Source: an uncultured Steroidobacter sp.
Lineage (GTDB): Bacteria; Pseudomonadota; Gammaproteobacteria; Steroidobacterales; Steroidobacteraceae
NCBI GenBank assembly: GCA_946478975.1
Contig: CAMLEO010000220.1
Span: 1-12,243 of the forward strand
Length of the DNA: 12,243 nucleotides
Direction of reading: 5' to 3'
Shown here: positions 1-7,527 of the stretch, one piece after another
Numbering within the stretch: position 1 is the first letter of the stretch
How the letters are laid out: each line of letters starts with the position of its first letter
Made by a program: the position numbers and the translations under genes
The notes under the pieces: generated by a model
Told to the model about the DNA's origin: nothing
Seen by the model: only the letters and a program-made list of their open reading frames with translations
The model's database searches: none

Positions 1-531
1 GAGCGAGCGCCGGAAGACAACCCCACGCACGGCAATTATTACTACAACGATCCGGCGCATCCGGACCGGATCGTGTATCGCGAAGGCATTTTCGTCGGCT
101 ATCGCGGCTATCAGCACGCCGGACGCAAACCGCAGTTCCCGTTCGGATTCGGTTTGAGCTACACCAGCTTCAAACATTCGAACCTGACTGTCGATGGAAC
201 TGCTCCGCCTTACACAGTTTCGTTCGATGTGACAAACACTGGCTCCCGAGCAGGCGCGGACGTGGCACAACTGTATGTGGGCGAATCGAAACCGAAGGTG
301 GAACGGCCCGTTCGTGAGCTCAAAGGGTTTGCGCGAACGCAGCTCAACCCCGGCGAGACTCGTAGAATCAGTTTGCAGCTCGATGCGCGTGCCTTCACAT
401 ACTTCGATGTTGCCAGCCGCTCATGGCGTGCAGACCCGGGCAGCTATCGCGTGGACCTTGGGCAGTCGTCGCAGGACATCGCCGCCAGTGCGGTTGTGAA
501 TCTACGTCGGCCGTTACGAGTGCAGCCGTGA
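1..531 (+). CDS. GH3 beta-glucosidase, C-terminal part (5' end outside window)
   Basis: The frame is open from base 1 and ends at TGA 529-531, so only the last 176 residues are present. The fragment starts in the C-terminal alpha/beta domain of a glycoside hydrolase family 3 enzyme: YREGIFVGYRGY followed by FPFGFGLSYTSF is the hallmark GH3 stretch. A fibronectin type III-like domain follows, with VTNTGSRAGADVAQLYVG, VRELKGF and a terminal DPGSYRVDLG strand. Family members remove terminal beta-linked glucose or xylose from oligosaccharides and plant glycosides, often in the periplasm. The nucleophile and any signal peptide lie upstream and cannot be judged. The gene abuts a DeoR regulator and points into a receptor/esterase cluster, so release of sugar from a plant glycoside is a reasonable but unproven role. 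Confidence 0.9.
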   Translation, partial: ERAPEDNPTHGNYYYNDPAHPDRIVYREGIFVGYRGYQHAGRKPQFPFGFGLSYTSFKHSNLTVDGTAPPYTVSFDVTNTGSRAGADVAQLYVGESKPKVERPVRELKGFARTQLNPGETRRISLQLDARAFTYFDVASRSWRADPGSYRVDLGQSSQDIAASAVVNLRRPLRVQP

Positions 532-539
532 AAGAAACG

Positions 540-1340
540 ATGCATTCAGCGGAGCGCGAAAAACTGATTCTCGAATGCCTGCGAGAGCAGGGCTTTATTT
601 CTCTTCGCGATCTATGGGGGCGCGTGGTGGCATCGCGCGCGACGATTCGACGCGACCTGCTGCGGCTGACGGAAACCGGCCTCATAACTCGTGTTCACGG
701 TGGCGCGAAGCTGGTGCCTGCCGCCAAGGGCGCGAGCTCTGTGGTTGACGCTTCACCGTCTGCGCTGCTCGGCGTGCCTTTCGATGAGAGCGTCAATCTT
801 TATCGGCGCCAGAAAGAATGGGTGGGACGCGAGGCGGCGAAGCTGTGCAAGCCGGGCGAGGCGGTGATGATCGATGGCGGCTCGACCACGCTGCAGATGT
901 GTCCGCACCTGGCGGGCTTGAATTTGCAGGTGCTCACCAACTCGCTGCCCATCGTCAACGCGCTGCTCGGGCAGGCGGGCACGCGAGTGCTGGTGTCGGG
1001 CGGGCAGGTTTTTCCTGAGCAGAACATCATTGTCTCGGCAGTGGGCGATGAAGGCATGCCGCGCTTTCATGCGCCGAAGCTGTTCATCGGCGCCGCGGCT
1101 GTGGGCCCAGCGGGTCTCATGCAGCCGGATGTGATTCTGGTTGCCGCCGAGCGCCGGCTGATCGAACGCGCGAAACAAATCGTCGTGCTGGTCGACAGCT
1201 CCAAATTCAACGCTCCATCGGGTCACGTGGTGTGCCCGCTGGAGGAGATCGACGTGCTGATCACTGACTCGGGTATTTCCACCGCGCACAGGAAGATGCT
1301 CGACGGAGCCGGCGTGAAAACCATCGTCGTTCGGCAGTGA
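540..1340 (+). CDS. DeoR-family transcriptional regulator
   Basis: The protein has 266 residues, the usual size for the DeoR family. Residues 5-57 form the DeoR helix-turn-helix, with the recognition helix SRATIRRDLLRL and the RVHGGAKL turn that ends this domain. The C-terminal DeoRC sensor domain shows DGGSTT (112-117), the loop expected to hold a phosphorylated sugar ligand, and VDSSKFN (218-224) near the end. Members usually repress sugar catabolic genes until a phosphorylated intermediate binds. ATG 540 gives the family-typical N-terminus. A GTG at 528 is in frame and overlaps the TGA of the GH3 gene as GTGA, so coupled translation from there is possible; no strong ribosome site separates the two choices. 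The gene lies between a beta-glucosidase and a TonB receptor operon, which it plausibly controls. Confidence 0.92.
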   Translation: MHSAEREKLILECLREQGFISLRDLWGRVVASRATIRRDLLRLTETGLITRVHGGAKLVPAAKGASSVVDASPSALLGVPFDESVNLYRRQKEWVGREAAKLCKPGEAVMIDGGSTTLQMCPHLAGLNLQVLTNSLPIVNALLGQAGTRVLVSGGQVFPEQNIIVSAVGDEGMPRFHAPKLFIGAAAVGPAGLMQPDVILVAAERRLIERAKQIVVLVDSSKFNAPSGHVVCPLEEIDVLITDSGISTAHRKMLDGAGVKTIVVRQ

Positions 1341-1372
1341 TGTGAGTCGACAGTTCGATATTTATTATTCTC

Positions 1373-1378
1373 GGGGGG
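1373..1378 (+). promoter_or_regulatory. Ribosome binding site of the TonB-dependent receptor
   Basis: A run of six G lies 7 bases before ATG 1386. This selects ATG 1386 over the in-frame ATG at 1401. Upstream, 1356-1370 is an unusually AT-rich patch in the 45-base gap after the DeoR gene. I could not match a well-spaced sigma-70 promoter there. Confidence 0.6.
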
Positions 1379-1385
1379 TACGCAG

Positions 1386-3569
1386 ATGATCCATGGGGCC
1401 ATGAAGCGCACGCTTGCGATGGCGGTCGGCGCGAGCGTCATATCCAGTGTCGCGGCACAGGAGCGAGTGGCGGCGAATCAGGATTCGGGACTCGAAGAGG
1501 TGGTGGTCACGGCGCAGCGTCGCGTCGAAAGCCTGCAGGACGTGGCGATTGCAGCGACCGCGATTCCAGGAGACCAGCTACGGCAGAAAGCGGTTGATCG
1601 CTTGGGTGACCTGCAGTTCGCGGCGCCGTCGCTCATCATCACCGATTCGGGCCTGGTGCAGTCGGTGAACATTCGTGGCATCGGCCTCGCGAGCGGTTCG
1701 CCGCAGGTGACCAATGGCGTCGCGACTTACATCGATGGATTGTTTCAACCGCCCATCGTCACGACCAACAGCTTCTATGACATCGCCAACGTGGAAGTTC
1801 TGCGCGGCCCGCAGGGCACGCTTGCGGGAGCGAACTCCACCGGCGGCGCGATCTTCATAACGACCAAGAATCCGCAGCTCGACGCGACCGACGCATATGC
1901 GGAGGCCGAGCTCGGCAACTACAGCACGCAGGCTGCGCAGGGTGCTGTGAACATTCCGATGGGCGACACGTTCGCCATGCGTCTCGCCGGCAACTATAGA
2001 GAGCGCGACAGCTACTACGACGACATCGGTCCGTTCAACAATCATCCCGGCGGCTTGGATGAAGTGTCTGGCCGGCTGGGCGCACTATGGAAACCCGGTG
2101 CCTATCAAGCGCTCGCCAAGGTGGAGATTGCCGACAAGAACACTGGCGGCTACGCCTATCGTCCGATCGCAACGACTGCCTTCGCTTCGTTCGCTGCGCC
2201 TGGAGGCATTCGCAAAGTCGATTACAACACGCCGACCGATACTCACGAGCACGCGGCGACGATGGGGCTCGAACAGCGCTACGAAGCGGCGAACGGCGTC
2301 GTGTATCGATTCCTGAGCGGTTACCAGGACAAGCGCGTTCACAACTTGTTCGATACCGATGCCACCGAAGCGGACGATCAGACCTTCGATCAGCGAGTGC
2401 GCGAGCGCCAGCACTCCGAAGAGCTCAACATCATTTCGCCGACCGACGGCGCGTTCTCGTGGATCGTCGGCGGCTATTACCAGCAGAACAAGATCGATGT
2501 CGACATCCTGATGCTGGGCGGGCCGTTGCCGGTGAACGTGGAGCCGCGCAATGAGAAGACGACGACCGGCGTCTTTGCCCAGACCAACTTCACGCTCACT
2601 CCGTGCGTGGAGTTGCAGGTCGGCGGCCGGTACTCACATTTCAAATCTTCGGGCATCGGTGGCGTGTTCATCGGCCGCGGTTTGCCGATGTTCCCGCCCG
2701 GTGGGCTGCAGGTTGCGGATACGAATGGCGAGCATTCCGACGGCAGCACCACTGGCAAAGTCAACGTCAACGTCAAGGTCGATGACGACAATCTGCTGTA
2801 TGCCTTCGTCGCGCGCGGGGCAAAGCCAGGCGGATTCAATTCTTCCACCTCGGAGTTCGATCCGGAACTGGTGTGGGACTACGAAGCAGGATGGAAGAGC
2901 ACGCTCGCAGACGGACACGTGCGGACACAGCTCGGCGTCTTTTATAACCGCTATTCCGATTTCCAGTTCGACATTCGCGATTTGACGACCGGTCAGGACG
3001 GCACGACGAACCTGCCGGACGCGACCATCAAAGGTGCGGAGGCGCAGCTGCAATCGGCGTTCGGCGGCTTCAAGTTCGATGCCGGCGTCGCATATGTGGA
3101 TTCCAAGCTGAGCTCGCTGACGTTCGTGAATACGCGGCAATTGCCGGTGGGCATCGGTCCTCTCGGGCCGCAATGCGCCTCGGGCGTGGCATCGAATCCG
3201 CCGACGTGCTTCGACTACACGCCGTATATGCAAACGACCCAGGACGGCCCGAATCTGTTCTCGCCGAAGTGGACTTACAACGCCGGCGTCGAGTACGCGA
3301 TTCCCGTCGGCGAATACACGCTGACGCCGCGAATGAATTATGCGTACGTCGGGCCGGTGTTCACGCAACTGTTCTATTCGCCGGTGACGGATCGATTGGA
3401 GGGGCGCGGTCTGCTCTCTGCCTTGCTCACGTTCGACGCGCAGGCGTGGAGCGTGCAGGCGTATGGAACGAATCTCACCGACAAGGAATACGTCACCGGA
3501 CAGAGCGGTGGCAACCAGTTCTTCGGTGCGCCTCGCGAGTATGGATTGCGGATTCGGCGGGAGTTCTAG
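1386..3569 (+). CDS. TonB-dependent outer membrane receptor
   Basis: The protein has 727 residues, normal for the family. A Sec signal peptide (KR at 7-8, a hydrophobic core, likely cleavage after Ala24) leads to a TonB box, EVVVTA, at 38-43. The plug domain follows (about 47-165), with SVNIRGIG and the conserved VLRGPQGTLAGANSTGG stretch. The rest is the 22-stranded barrel, ending in Phe after the conserved NLTDKEY and YGLRIRREF segments. It would carry a bulky ligand across the outer membrane using TonB/ExbBD energy. Iron-siderophore is the textbook ligand, but receptors next to secreted hydrolases often import plant carbohydrates or aromatics. Only 3 nt separate it from the tannase-family gene, which argues for co-transcription and a shared substrate. 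Cys597 and Cys608 flank a predicted surface loop and could pair. Confidence 0.95.
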   Translation: MIHGAMKRTLAMAVGASVISSVAAQERVAANQDSGLEEVVVTAQRRVESLQDVAIAATAIPGDQLRQKAVDRLGDLQFAAPSLIITDSGLVQSVNIRGIGLASGSPQVTNGVATYIDGLFQPPIVTTNSFYDIANVEVLRGPQGTLAGANSTGGAIFITTKNPQLDATDAYAEAELGNYSTQAAQGAVNIPMGDTFAMRLAGNYRERDSYYDDIGPFNNHPGGLDEVSGRLGALWKPGAYQALAKVEIADKNTGGYAYRPIATTAFASFAAPGGIRKVDYNTPTDTHEHAATMGLEQRYEAANGVVYRFLSGYQDKRVHNLFDTDATEADDQTFDQRVRERQHSEELNIISPTDGAFSWIVGGYYQQNKIDVDILMLGGPLPVNVEPRNEKTTTGVFAQTNFTLTPCVELQVGGRYSHFKSSGIGGVFIGRGLPMFPPGGLQVADTNGEHSDGSTTGKVNVNVKVDDDNLLYAFVARGAKPGGFNSSTSEFDPELVWDYEAGWKSTLADGHVRTQLGVFYNRYSDFQFDIRDLTTGQDGTTNLPDATIKGAEAQLQSAFGGFKFDAGVAYVDSKLSSLTFVNTRQLPVGIGPLGPQCASGVASNPPTCFDYTPYMQTTQDGPNLFSPKWTYNAGVEYAIPVGEYTLTPRMNYAYVGPVFTQLFYSPVTDRLEGRGLLSALLTFDAQAWSVQAYGTNLTDKEYVTGQSGGNQFFGAPREYGLRIRREF

Positions 3570-3572
3570 CTG

Positions 3573-5306
3573 ATGAGACTGTCCGCTCGGATCATTGTGA
3601 CCGCGGCAGCCATTGCGCTGCTCGCGTCGAGCTCGTCGATCGCCGACTACAATCCAAGCGGCGGTGTGCGAGGCTCGCGCGAGCAGTGCGAACGACTCGC
3701 GACACGAATGGCAGGACGCTGGCCAGATGCGTCTACTCGTATCACCTCGACGCATTTTCATGAGTCGCCCGAGGTCATCAGCATCGGGAGCTTTGGCGGT
3801 CCGCCGACGCAGCTCACGGTGCCAGCACACTGTGAGCTGTTCGGCGTGCTGCGCGAGAGAACTGGGGCTTTCGGTCAGAACTACGCCATTCGATTTCATC
3901 TGCGCCTGCCCACAGCCTGGAACCAGCGTTTCTTTTTTCAAGCCGGCGGTGGCACAAATGGGGAGATCGGCAACGCACTCGGGCAGCTTGCACCGAATGT
4001 AGCTCCGGCGATCGTGCAAGGTTTCGCGGTGGTGAGCCAGGACTCCGGGCACGACAACGCCGCCAACACCGATCCGGCCCGCGGTGGCACGACGGCGTTC
4101 GGCTTCGATGCGCAGGCTCGCGCTGATTATGGCCACGCTTCTTTGCAGCCGGTGACTCAGGCTGCAAAGGCTGTGATCGCCGCGTACTACGAGGATCGGC
4201 CCAAGTTCTCATACTTCGTCGGTTGTTCCAAAGGCGGCGCGGAAGGTATGGCCATCGCCCAGCGCTATCCCGAAGAGTTCGACGGCGTGCTGGCTTCGGC
4301 TCCGGGATTCTCGTTGCCGCGCGCGGCGCTCGCCGAAGCCTGGGATGTGCAAACATTCGGACGAGCAGCCGATCTCACAACGTCGAAGTCACTCGCCGGT
4401 GCATTCACGGATGCGGACCTGACGCTGGCGGCCAGAGCAGTCCTTGCCGCATGTGATGCGGATGACGGAGCCGCGGATGGAATCGTCGGCGCGTTCGAGC
4501 AGTGTTCGACGCAGAAGGTCGATCGGCAACTACGCGCTGTCGAGTGTTCAAAAGGAAAGACGGCTGACTGTCTGTCATCAGCGCAGATTTCCGCACTCGA
4601 ACGCGTCTATGCGGGCCCTGTCGATGCGAGTGGGCGCGCTTTGTACTCGGACTGGGCCTGGGACGCGGGCCTGGCCAGCCCGGCGTGGCGAATGTGGAAG
4701 CTCGGCAGCACCGAGTTTGCGATGCCCGCGCTGAATATCAAACTCGGCGGGGCATCGTTGTCTGCGGTGTTTACGACGCCGCCCACGGTCGTTAAAGACG
4801 ATCCCGAAGCACAGCTCGCGTTCATTCGCTCGTTCGATTTCTCACGGGACGCGAACAAGATCTACGCGACGGACGCGCAGTTTCCACGCTCGGCCTGGGA
4901 CGATATTTCCGCGCGATCGAGCGATCTGTCTCGTTTCAAAGCACGCGGCGGCAAGCTGCTAGTGCCGCACGGAGTCTCCGATCCAGTCTTTTCGATCAAC
5001 GACACGCTCGCCTGGTATCGCGAAGTCGATCGGCGCACGGACGGTGCCGCCGATACATTCGCGCGAGTGTTTCCTGTGCCAGGCATGAATCACTGCGGCG
5101 GCGGGCCGGCAACGGATCAATACGACGCCTTCGGCGCGCTTGTGAAATGGGTGGAGCGGGGCGAAGCGCCCGAGCGGATCGACGCGAAAGCGGGGCCGGC
5201 AACGCCCTGGCCAGGTCGTCAGCGGCCGCTGTGCGCGTATCCAAAGGTCGCTCGTTACAAGGGATCGGGCAGCGTCGAGCTGGCCGAGAGTTTCGTGTGC
5301 AAGTGA
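3573..5306 (+). CDS. Tannase/feruloyl esterase family hydrolase, exported
   Basis: The protein has 577 residues, and its N-terminus reads as a Sec signal (MRLSAR followed by a hydrophobic run, with cleavage near residues 22-24). It carries the family signature in full: GCSKGG with Cys218 and the nucleophile Ser219, Asp470 in SDPVFSINDT, and His507-Cys508 in MNHCGGG. Together these form the CS-D-HC arrangement, in which a disulfide ties the Ser and His loops. A CDADDGAADGIVG stretch matches the lid-domain calcium site. Family members hydrolyse esters of gallate, ferulate or related phenolic acids, and some cleave mono(hydroxyethyl) terephthalate or chlorogenate; the sequence alone does not give the substrate. 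It sits 3 nt after the receptor gene and 10 nt before a second esterase, so the two probably act on the same imported or surface-bound phenolic ester. Confidence 0.93.
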   Translation: MRLSARIIVTAAAIALLASSSSIADYNPSGGVRGSREQCERLATRMAGRWPDASTRITSTHFHESPEVISIGSFGGPPTQLTVPAHCELFGVLRERTGAFGQNYAIRFHLRLPTAWNQRFFFQAGGGTNGEIGNALGQLAPNVAPAIVQGFAVVSQDSGHDNAANTDPARGGTTAFGFDAQARADYGHASLQPVTQAAKAVIAAYYEDRPKFSYFVGCSKGGAEGMAIAQRYPEEFDGVLASAPGFSLPRAALAEAWDVQTFGRAADLTTSKSLAGAFTDADLTLAARAVLAACDADDGAADGIVGAFEQCSTQKVDRQLRAVECSKGKTADCLSSAQISALERVYAGPVDASGRALYSDWAWDAGLASPAWRMWKLGSTEFAMPALNIKLGGASLSAVFTTPPTVVKDDPEAQLAFIRSFDFSRDANKIYATDAQFPRSAWDDISARSSDLSRFKARGGKLLVPHGVSDPVFSINDTLAWYREVDRRTDGAADTFARVFPVPGMNHCGGGPATDQYDAFGALVKWVERGEAPERIDAKAGPATPWPGRQRPLCAYPKVARYKGSGSVELAESFVCK

Positions 5307-5316
5307 TGAGACTCGG

Positions 5317-7008
5317 ATGAATAAAAACTTTTCTCCCGCGCGGCGTGCGCTGCTGCTGCAATCGGTCGGACTCGGCGTCGCCGCTGCGATCGGTCGGCGG
5401 AGCTGGGCAGAGTCCAATCCGATAGATCTGCCGCAAGCATCTCGCGAGTTCGTCCAGGTCGATACCGTAGAAGGCCGGCTGCGGGGACTGCGCGAAGACG
5501 GAATTTGTAAGTTTCGTGGCGTGAGATATGCCGGCGCGCCGGTCGGCCGTGCGCGCTTCAAAGCAGCGCCGCCGCTTCCAAAATGGCGTGGCGTTCGCGA
5601 CGCCGTTGCGTTCGGGCATCCGGCACTGCAGGCGCCGGGACAAACCTTCGGCATCAACGAGCCGGCGCCCGATGAAGATTGCTTGTTCCTGAACATCTGG
5701 ACGCCGGCGGTGAACGATGGCCGCAAGCGGCCGGTGATGTTCTATTGTCACGGCGGCGGGTTCTGGATCGGCTCGGGTTCGAGCATTCTTCAGGACGGCT
5801 CGAATCTGGCCCGCGACAACGACGTGGTCGTGGTGCAGTCCAATCATCGGCTCGGGCTGATGGGTTATTTGTTTCTTGCGGATGTGCTCGGCGAGCCGTA
5901 TGTGCATTCGGCGAACGCCGGCATGCTCGATATCGTGGCCGCACTGGCGTGGACGAATCGAAACATCGAGGCATTCGGCGGCGATCCATCGAACGTCATG
6001 GTGTGGGGCGAGTCCGGCGGCGGCGCCAAGACTTCCTGCATCTACGCCATGCCTTCGGCACAACGTTACTTTCACAAGGCGTCCATCGAAAGCGGCCCGG
6101 GCGTTCGGATGACGGAGCGGGAGCAGGCCAATCGCACGACGCACTGGGCGTTGGGACAACTCGGACTCACGCCGCGCGAGGCGCACAAGCTGCTTGACGT
6201 TCCAGCGGCGAAGCTGCTCGAAGTACAGCTGAATCCGCCGCCGAATGGTTCCTTGGGTTTGTATGGCGGACGCAGAGGCATTGGCGCTTCAGGCGTAGGC
6301 GGCTTCAGTCCGGTGGTCGACGGCCTGGTGCTGCCTGCGCATCCATTCGATCCGATCGCGCCGGCGATCTCGGCAGACAAGCCGCTCATCGTCGGCTCGA
6401 ACCGCGACGAGATGGTGTTCTTTCACATGACCTCGCCGGATAAATCCGCGCTGAGCCTGGATGAAGCCGGGCTCAGCGCACGCATCAACAAGCTTTTCGG
6501 TGCGAATGCGCAGAAGCTGCTGACAACTTATCGTCGTACTCGTCCGGACGCGTCGCCCGCCGACATCGCCATTGCAATCGAAAGCGCGGCGTTTGCAGGA
6601 GCCGGCTCGATCGCGATTGCCGAGCGCAAGGCGGCGCAGCGACGTGCGCCGGTGTTCATGTACACGATGACCGACCACATCAACACGACTGTGCCCGGCA
6701 CGAATTATCAAGTGGGGGCGGCGCATGCGATGGACATCCGGCTGAAGTTCAACAATCTGGCGCCGGCGGAGTCGCGGATGCATTCGCTCACGCCGGAGGA
6801 GCATGCGGATCACGTGCTGGCGGCCCAGAACATGAGTCGCATGTGGGCGAGCTTTGCCCGCACTGGTCAGCCTGCGGCACCCGATCAGCCGTCGTGGCCC
6901 GCGTATGACCTCGATACACGAGCGACGATGATGATCGCCGCGCGCTGTCACGTTGCCAACGATCCCTATCCTGCTGAGCGCGAAGTGTGGGCGGAGATGC
7001 AGTCATGA
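5317..7008 (+). CDS. Type-B carboxylesterase, probably Tat-exported
   Basis: The protein has 563 residues with the carboxylesterase/cholinesterase alpha/beta-hydrolase fold. The early FRGVRYAGAPVGRARF and EDCLFLNIW segments are classic for the family. HGGGFWIGSG forms the oxyanion hole, GESGGGAKTS carries the nucleophile Ser233, Glu365 lies in GSNRDEM, and His470 lies in GAAHAMDIRLKF, so the triad is complete. The N-terminus (SPARRALLLQSVGLG with a weak hydrophobic core, cut near SWA-ES) resembles a twin-arginine signal. Export of a folded enzyme to the periplasm is therefore likely, unlike its Sec-type neighbour. It would cleave carboxylic esters; the actual substrate is unknown. It follows the tannase gene by 10 nt and overlaps the SnoaL-like gene by ATGA, so all three are probably translated from one message. 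Confidence 0.93.
   Translation: MNKNFSPARRALLLQSVGLGVAAAIGRRSWAESNPIDLPQASREFVQVDTVEGRLRGLREDGICKFRGVRYAGAPVGRARFKAAPPLPKWRGVRDAVAFGHPALQAPGQTFGINEPAPDEDCLFLNIWTPAVNDGRKRPVMFYCHGGGFWIGSGSSILQDGSNLARDNDVVVVQSNHRLGLMGYLFLADVLGEPYVHSANAGMLDIVAALAWTNRNIEAFGGDPSNVMVWGESGGGAKTSCIYAMPSAQRYFHKASIESGPGVRMTEREQANRTTHWALGQLGLTPREAHKLLDVPAAKLLEVQLNPPPNGSLGLYGGRRGIGASGVGGFSPVVDGLVLPAHPFDPIAPAISADKPLIVGSNRDEMVFFHMTSPDKSALSLDEAGLSARINKLFGANAQKLLTTYRRTRPDASPADIAIAIESAAFAGAGSIAIAERKAAQRRAPVFMYTMTDHINTTVPGTNYQVGAAHAMDIRLKFNNLAPAESRMHSLTPEEHADHVLAAQNMSRMWASFARTGQPAAPDQPSWPAYDLDTRATMMIAARCHVANDPYPAEREVWAEMQS
6993..6996 (+). promoter_or_regulatory. Ribosome binding site inside the esterase 3' end
   Basis: GGAG, 8 bases before ATG 7005, lies within the last codons of the carboxylesterase gene. 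It supports ATG 7005 and the ATGA overlap over the in-frame GTG at 6987, which would lack the clean signal-peptide start. Confidence 0.6.
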
Positions 7009-7493
7009 AGAGTCGAATCACAACCGGCATTGCATGCCTGGGCATTTTGCTTGCGCCTTGCACGTTTGCGCAGGTGGCAGTCGCGCCGGCGGCCGATCAG
7101 GCGGCTTTGCTCCAGAGCAAAGATGCCAGGCTCGCTCGCAACAAGCGGCTGGTGTACGACTTCTGGCGTGAAGTGTTTGAGGGCGGGCATCTGGAGCTCG
7201 CGCCAAAGTACCTCGCGGAAACTTACATCCAGCACAATCCTAACGTCGCCACCGGTCGGGCGGCGTTCGTCGAGTTCTTCAGCAAGTTCAAGAAGCCCGG
7301 CCCGATTGCGACAACCATTACGGCGCCGCTGGTGGCGATCACCGCCGAGCGGGATCTGGTGGTCCTGAGCTTCGTACGCGAGATCGCCGATCCCAGCGAT
7401 CCGGCCAGGAAATACACGACCACCGCGTTCGATATGTTTCGCATCGAGAACGGCAGGATCGCGGAGCACTGGGACGCGATGACGCGGATGTAG
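7005..7493 (+). CDS. Exported SnoaL/NTF2-like protein
   Basis: The protein has 162 residues. MKSRITTGIACLGILLAPCTFA is a plausible Sec signal with cleavage after TFA; the internal LAPC is a poor lipobox. The mature part is a single NTF2-like cone: RNKRLVYDFWREVFEGGHL, LAETYIQHNPNVATGR, and a closing FDMFRIENGRIAEHWDAM. This is the pattern of the SnoaL-like group found in many bacteria with no fixed function. SnoaL itself is a cyclase that carries out an aldol condensation; other relatives are hydratases, isomerases or plain binding proteins. The start overlaps the esterase stop as ATGA with its own ribosome site, so it is translationally coupled and likely acts in the same pathway in the periplasm. 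I do not know its reaction. Confidence 0.88.
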   Translation: MKSRITTGIACLGILLAPCTFAQVAVAPAADQAALLQSKDARLARNKRLVYDFWREVFEGGHLELAPKYLAETYIQHNPNVATGRAAFVEFFSKFKKPGPIATTITAPLVAITAERDLVVLSFVREIADPSDPARKYTTTAFDMFRIENGRIAEHWDAMTRM

Positions 7494-7527
7494 GTGCCGT
7501 TATGCCCTGAGTTCTCGACGGTGTACC

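Noticed and set aside
423..539. Upstream extension of the DeoR reading frame
   Set aside because: It overlaps the GH3 3' end in another frame and reads as low-complexity Arg/Gly sequence; the DeoR family starts at MHSAEREKLI.
1341..1385. Possible sigma-70 promoter before the receptor gene
   Set aside because: TATTAT and TATTCT candidates exist in the AT-rich patch, but no -35 element falls at a 16-18 base spacing.
2760..2777. Three near-identical hexamers GTCAAC/GTCAAC/GTCAAG in the receptor gene
   Set aside because: They encode the alternating VNVNVK of a beta strand; ordinary for a barrel.
2634..4136. Long minus-strand open frame of 500 codons
   Set aside because: Arg/His-rich shadow of the receptor and tannase genes, common in GC-rich DNA; no recognisable domain.
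4996..6186. Long minus-strand open frame of 396 codons
   Set aside because: Antisense to two well-supported esterases, with a composition typical of a shadow frame.
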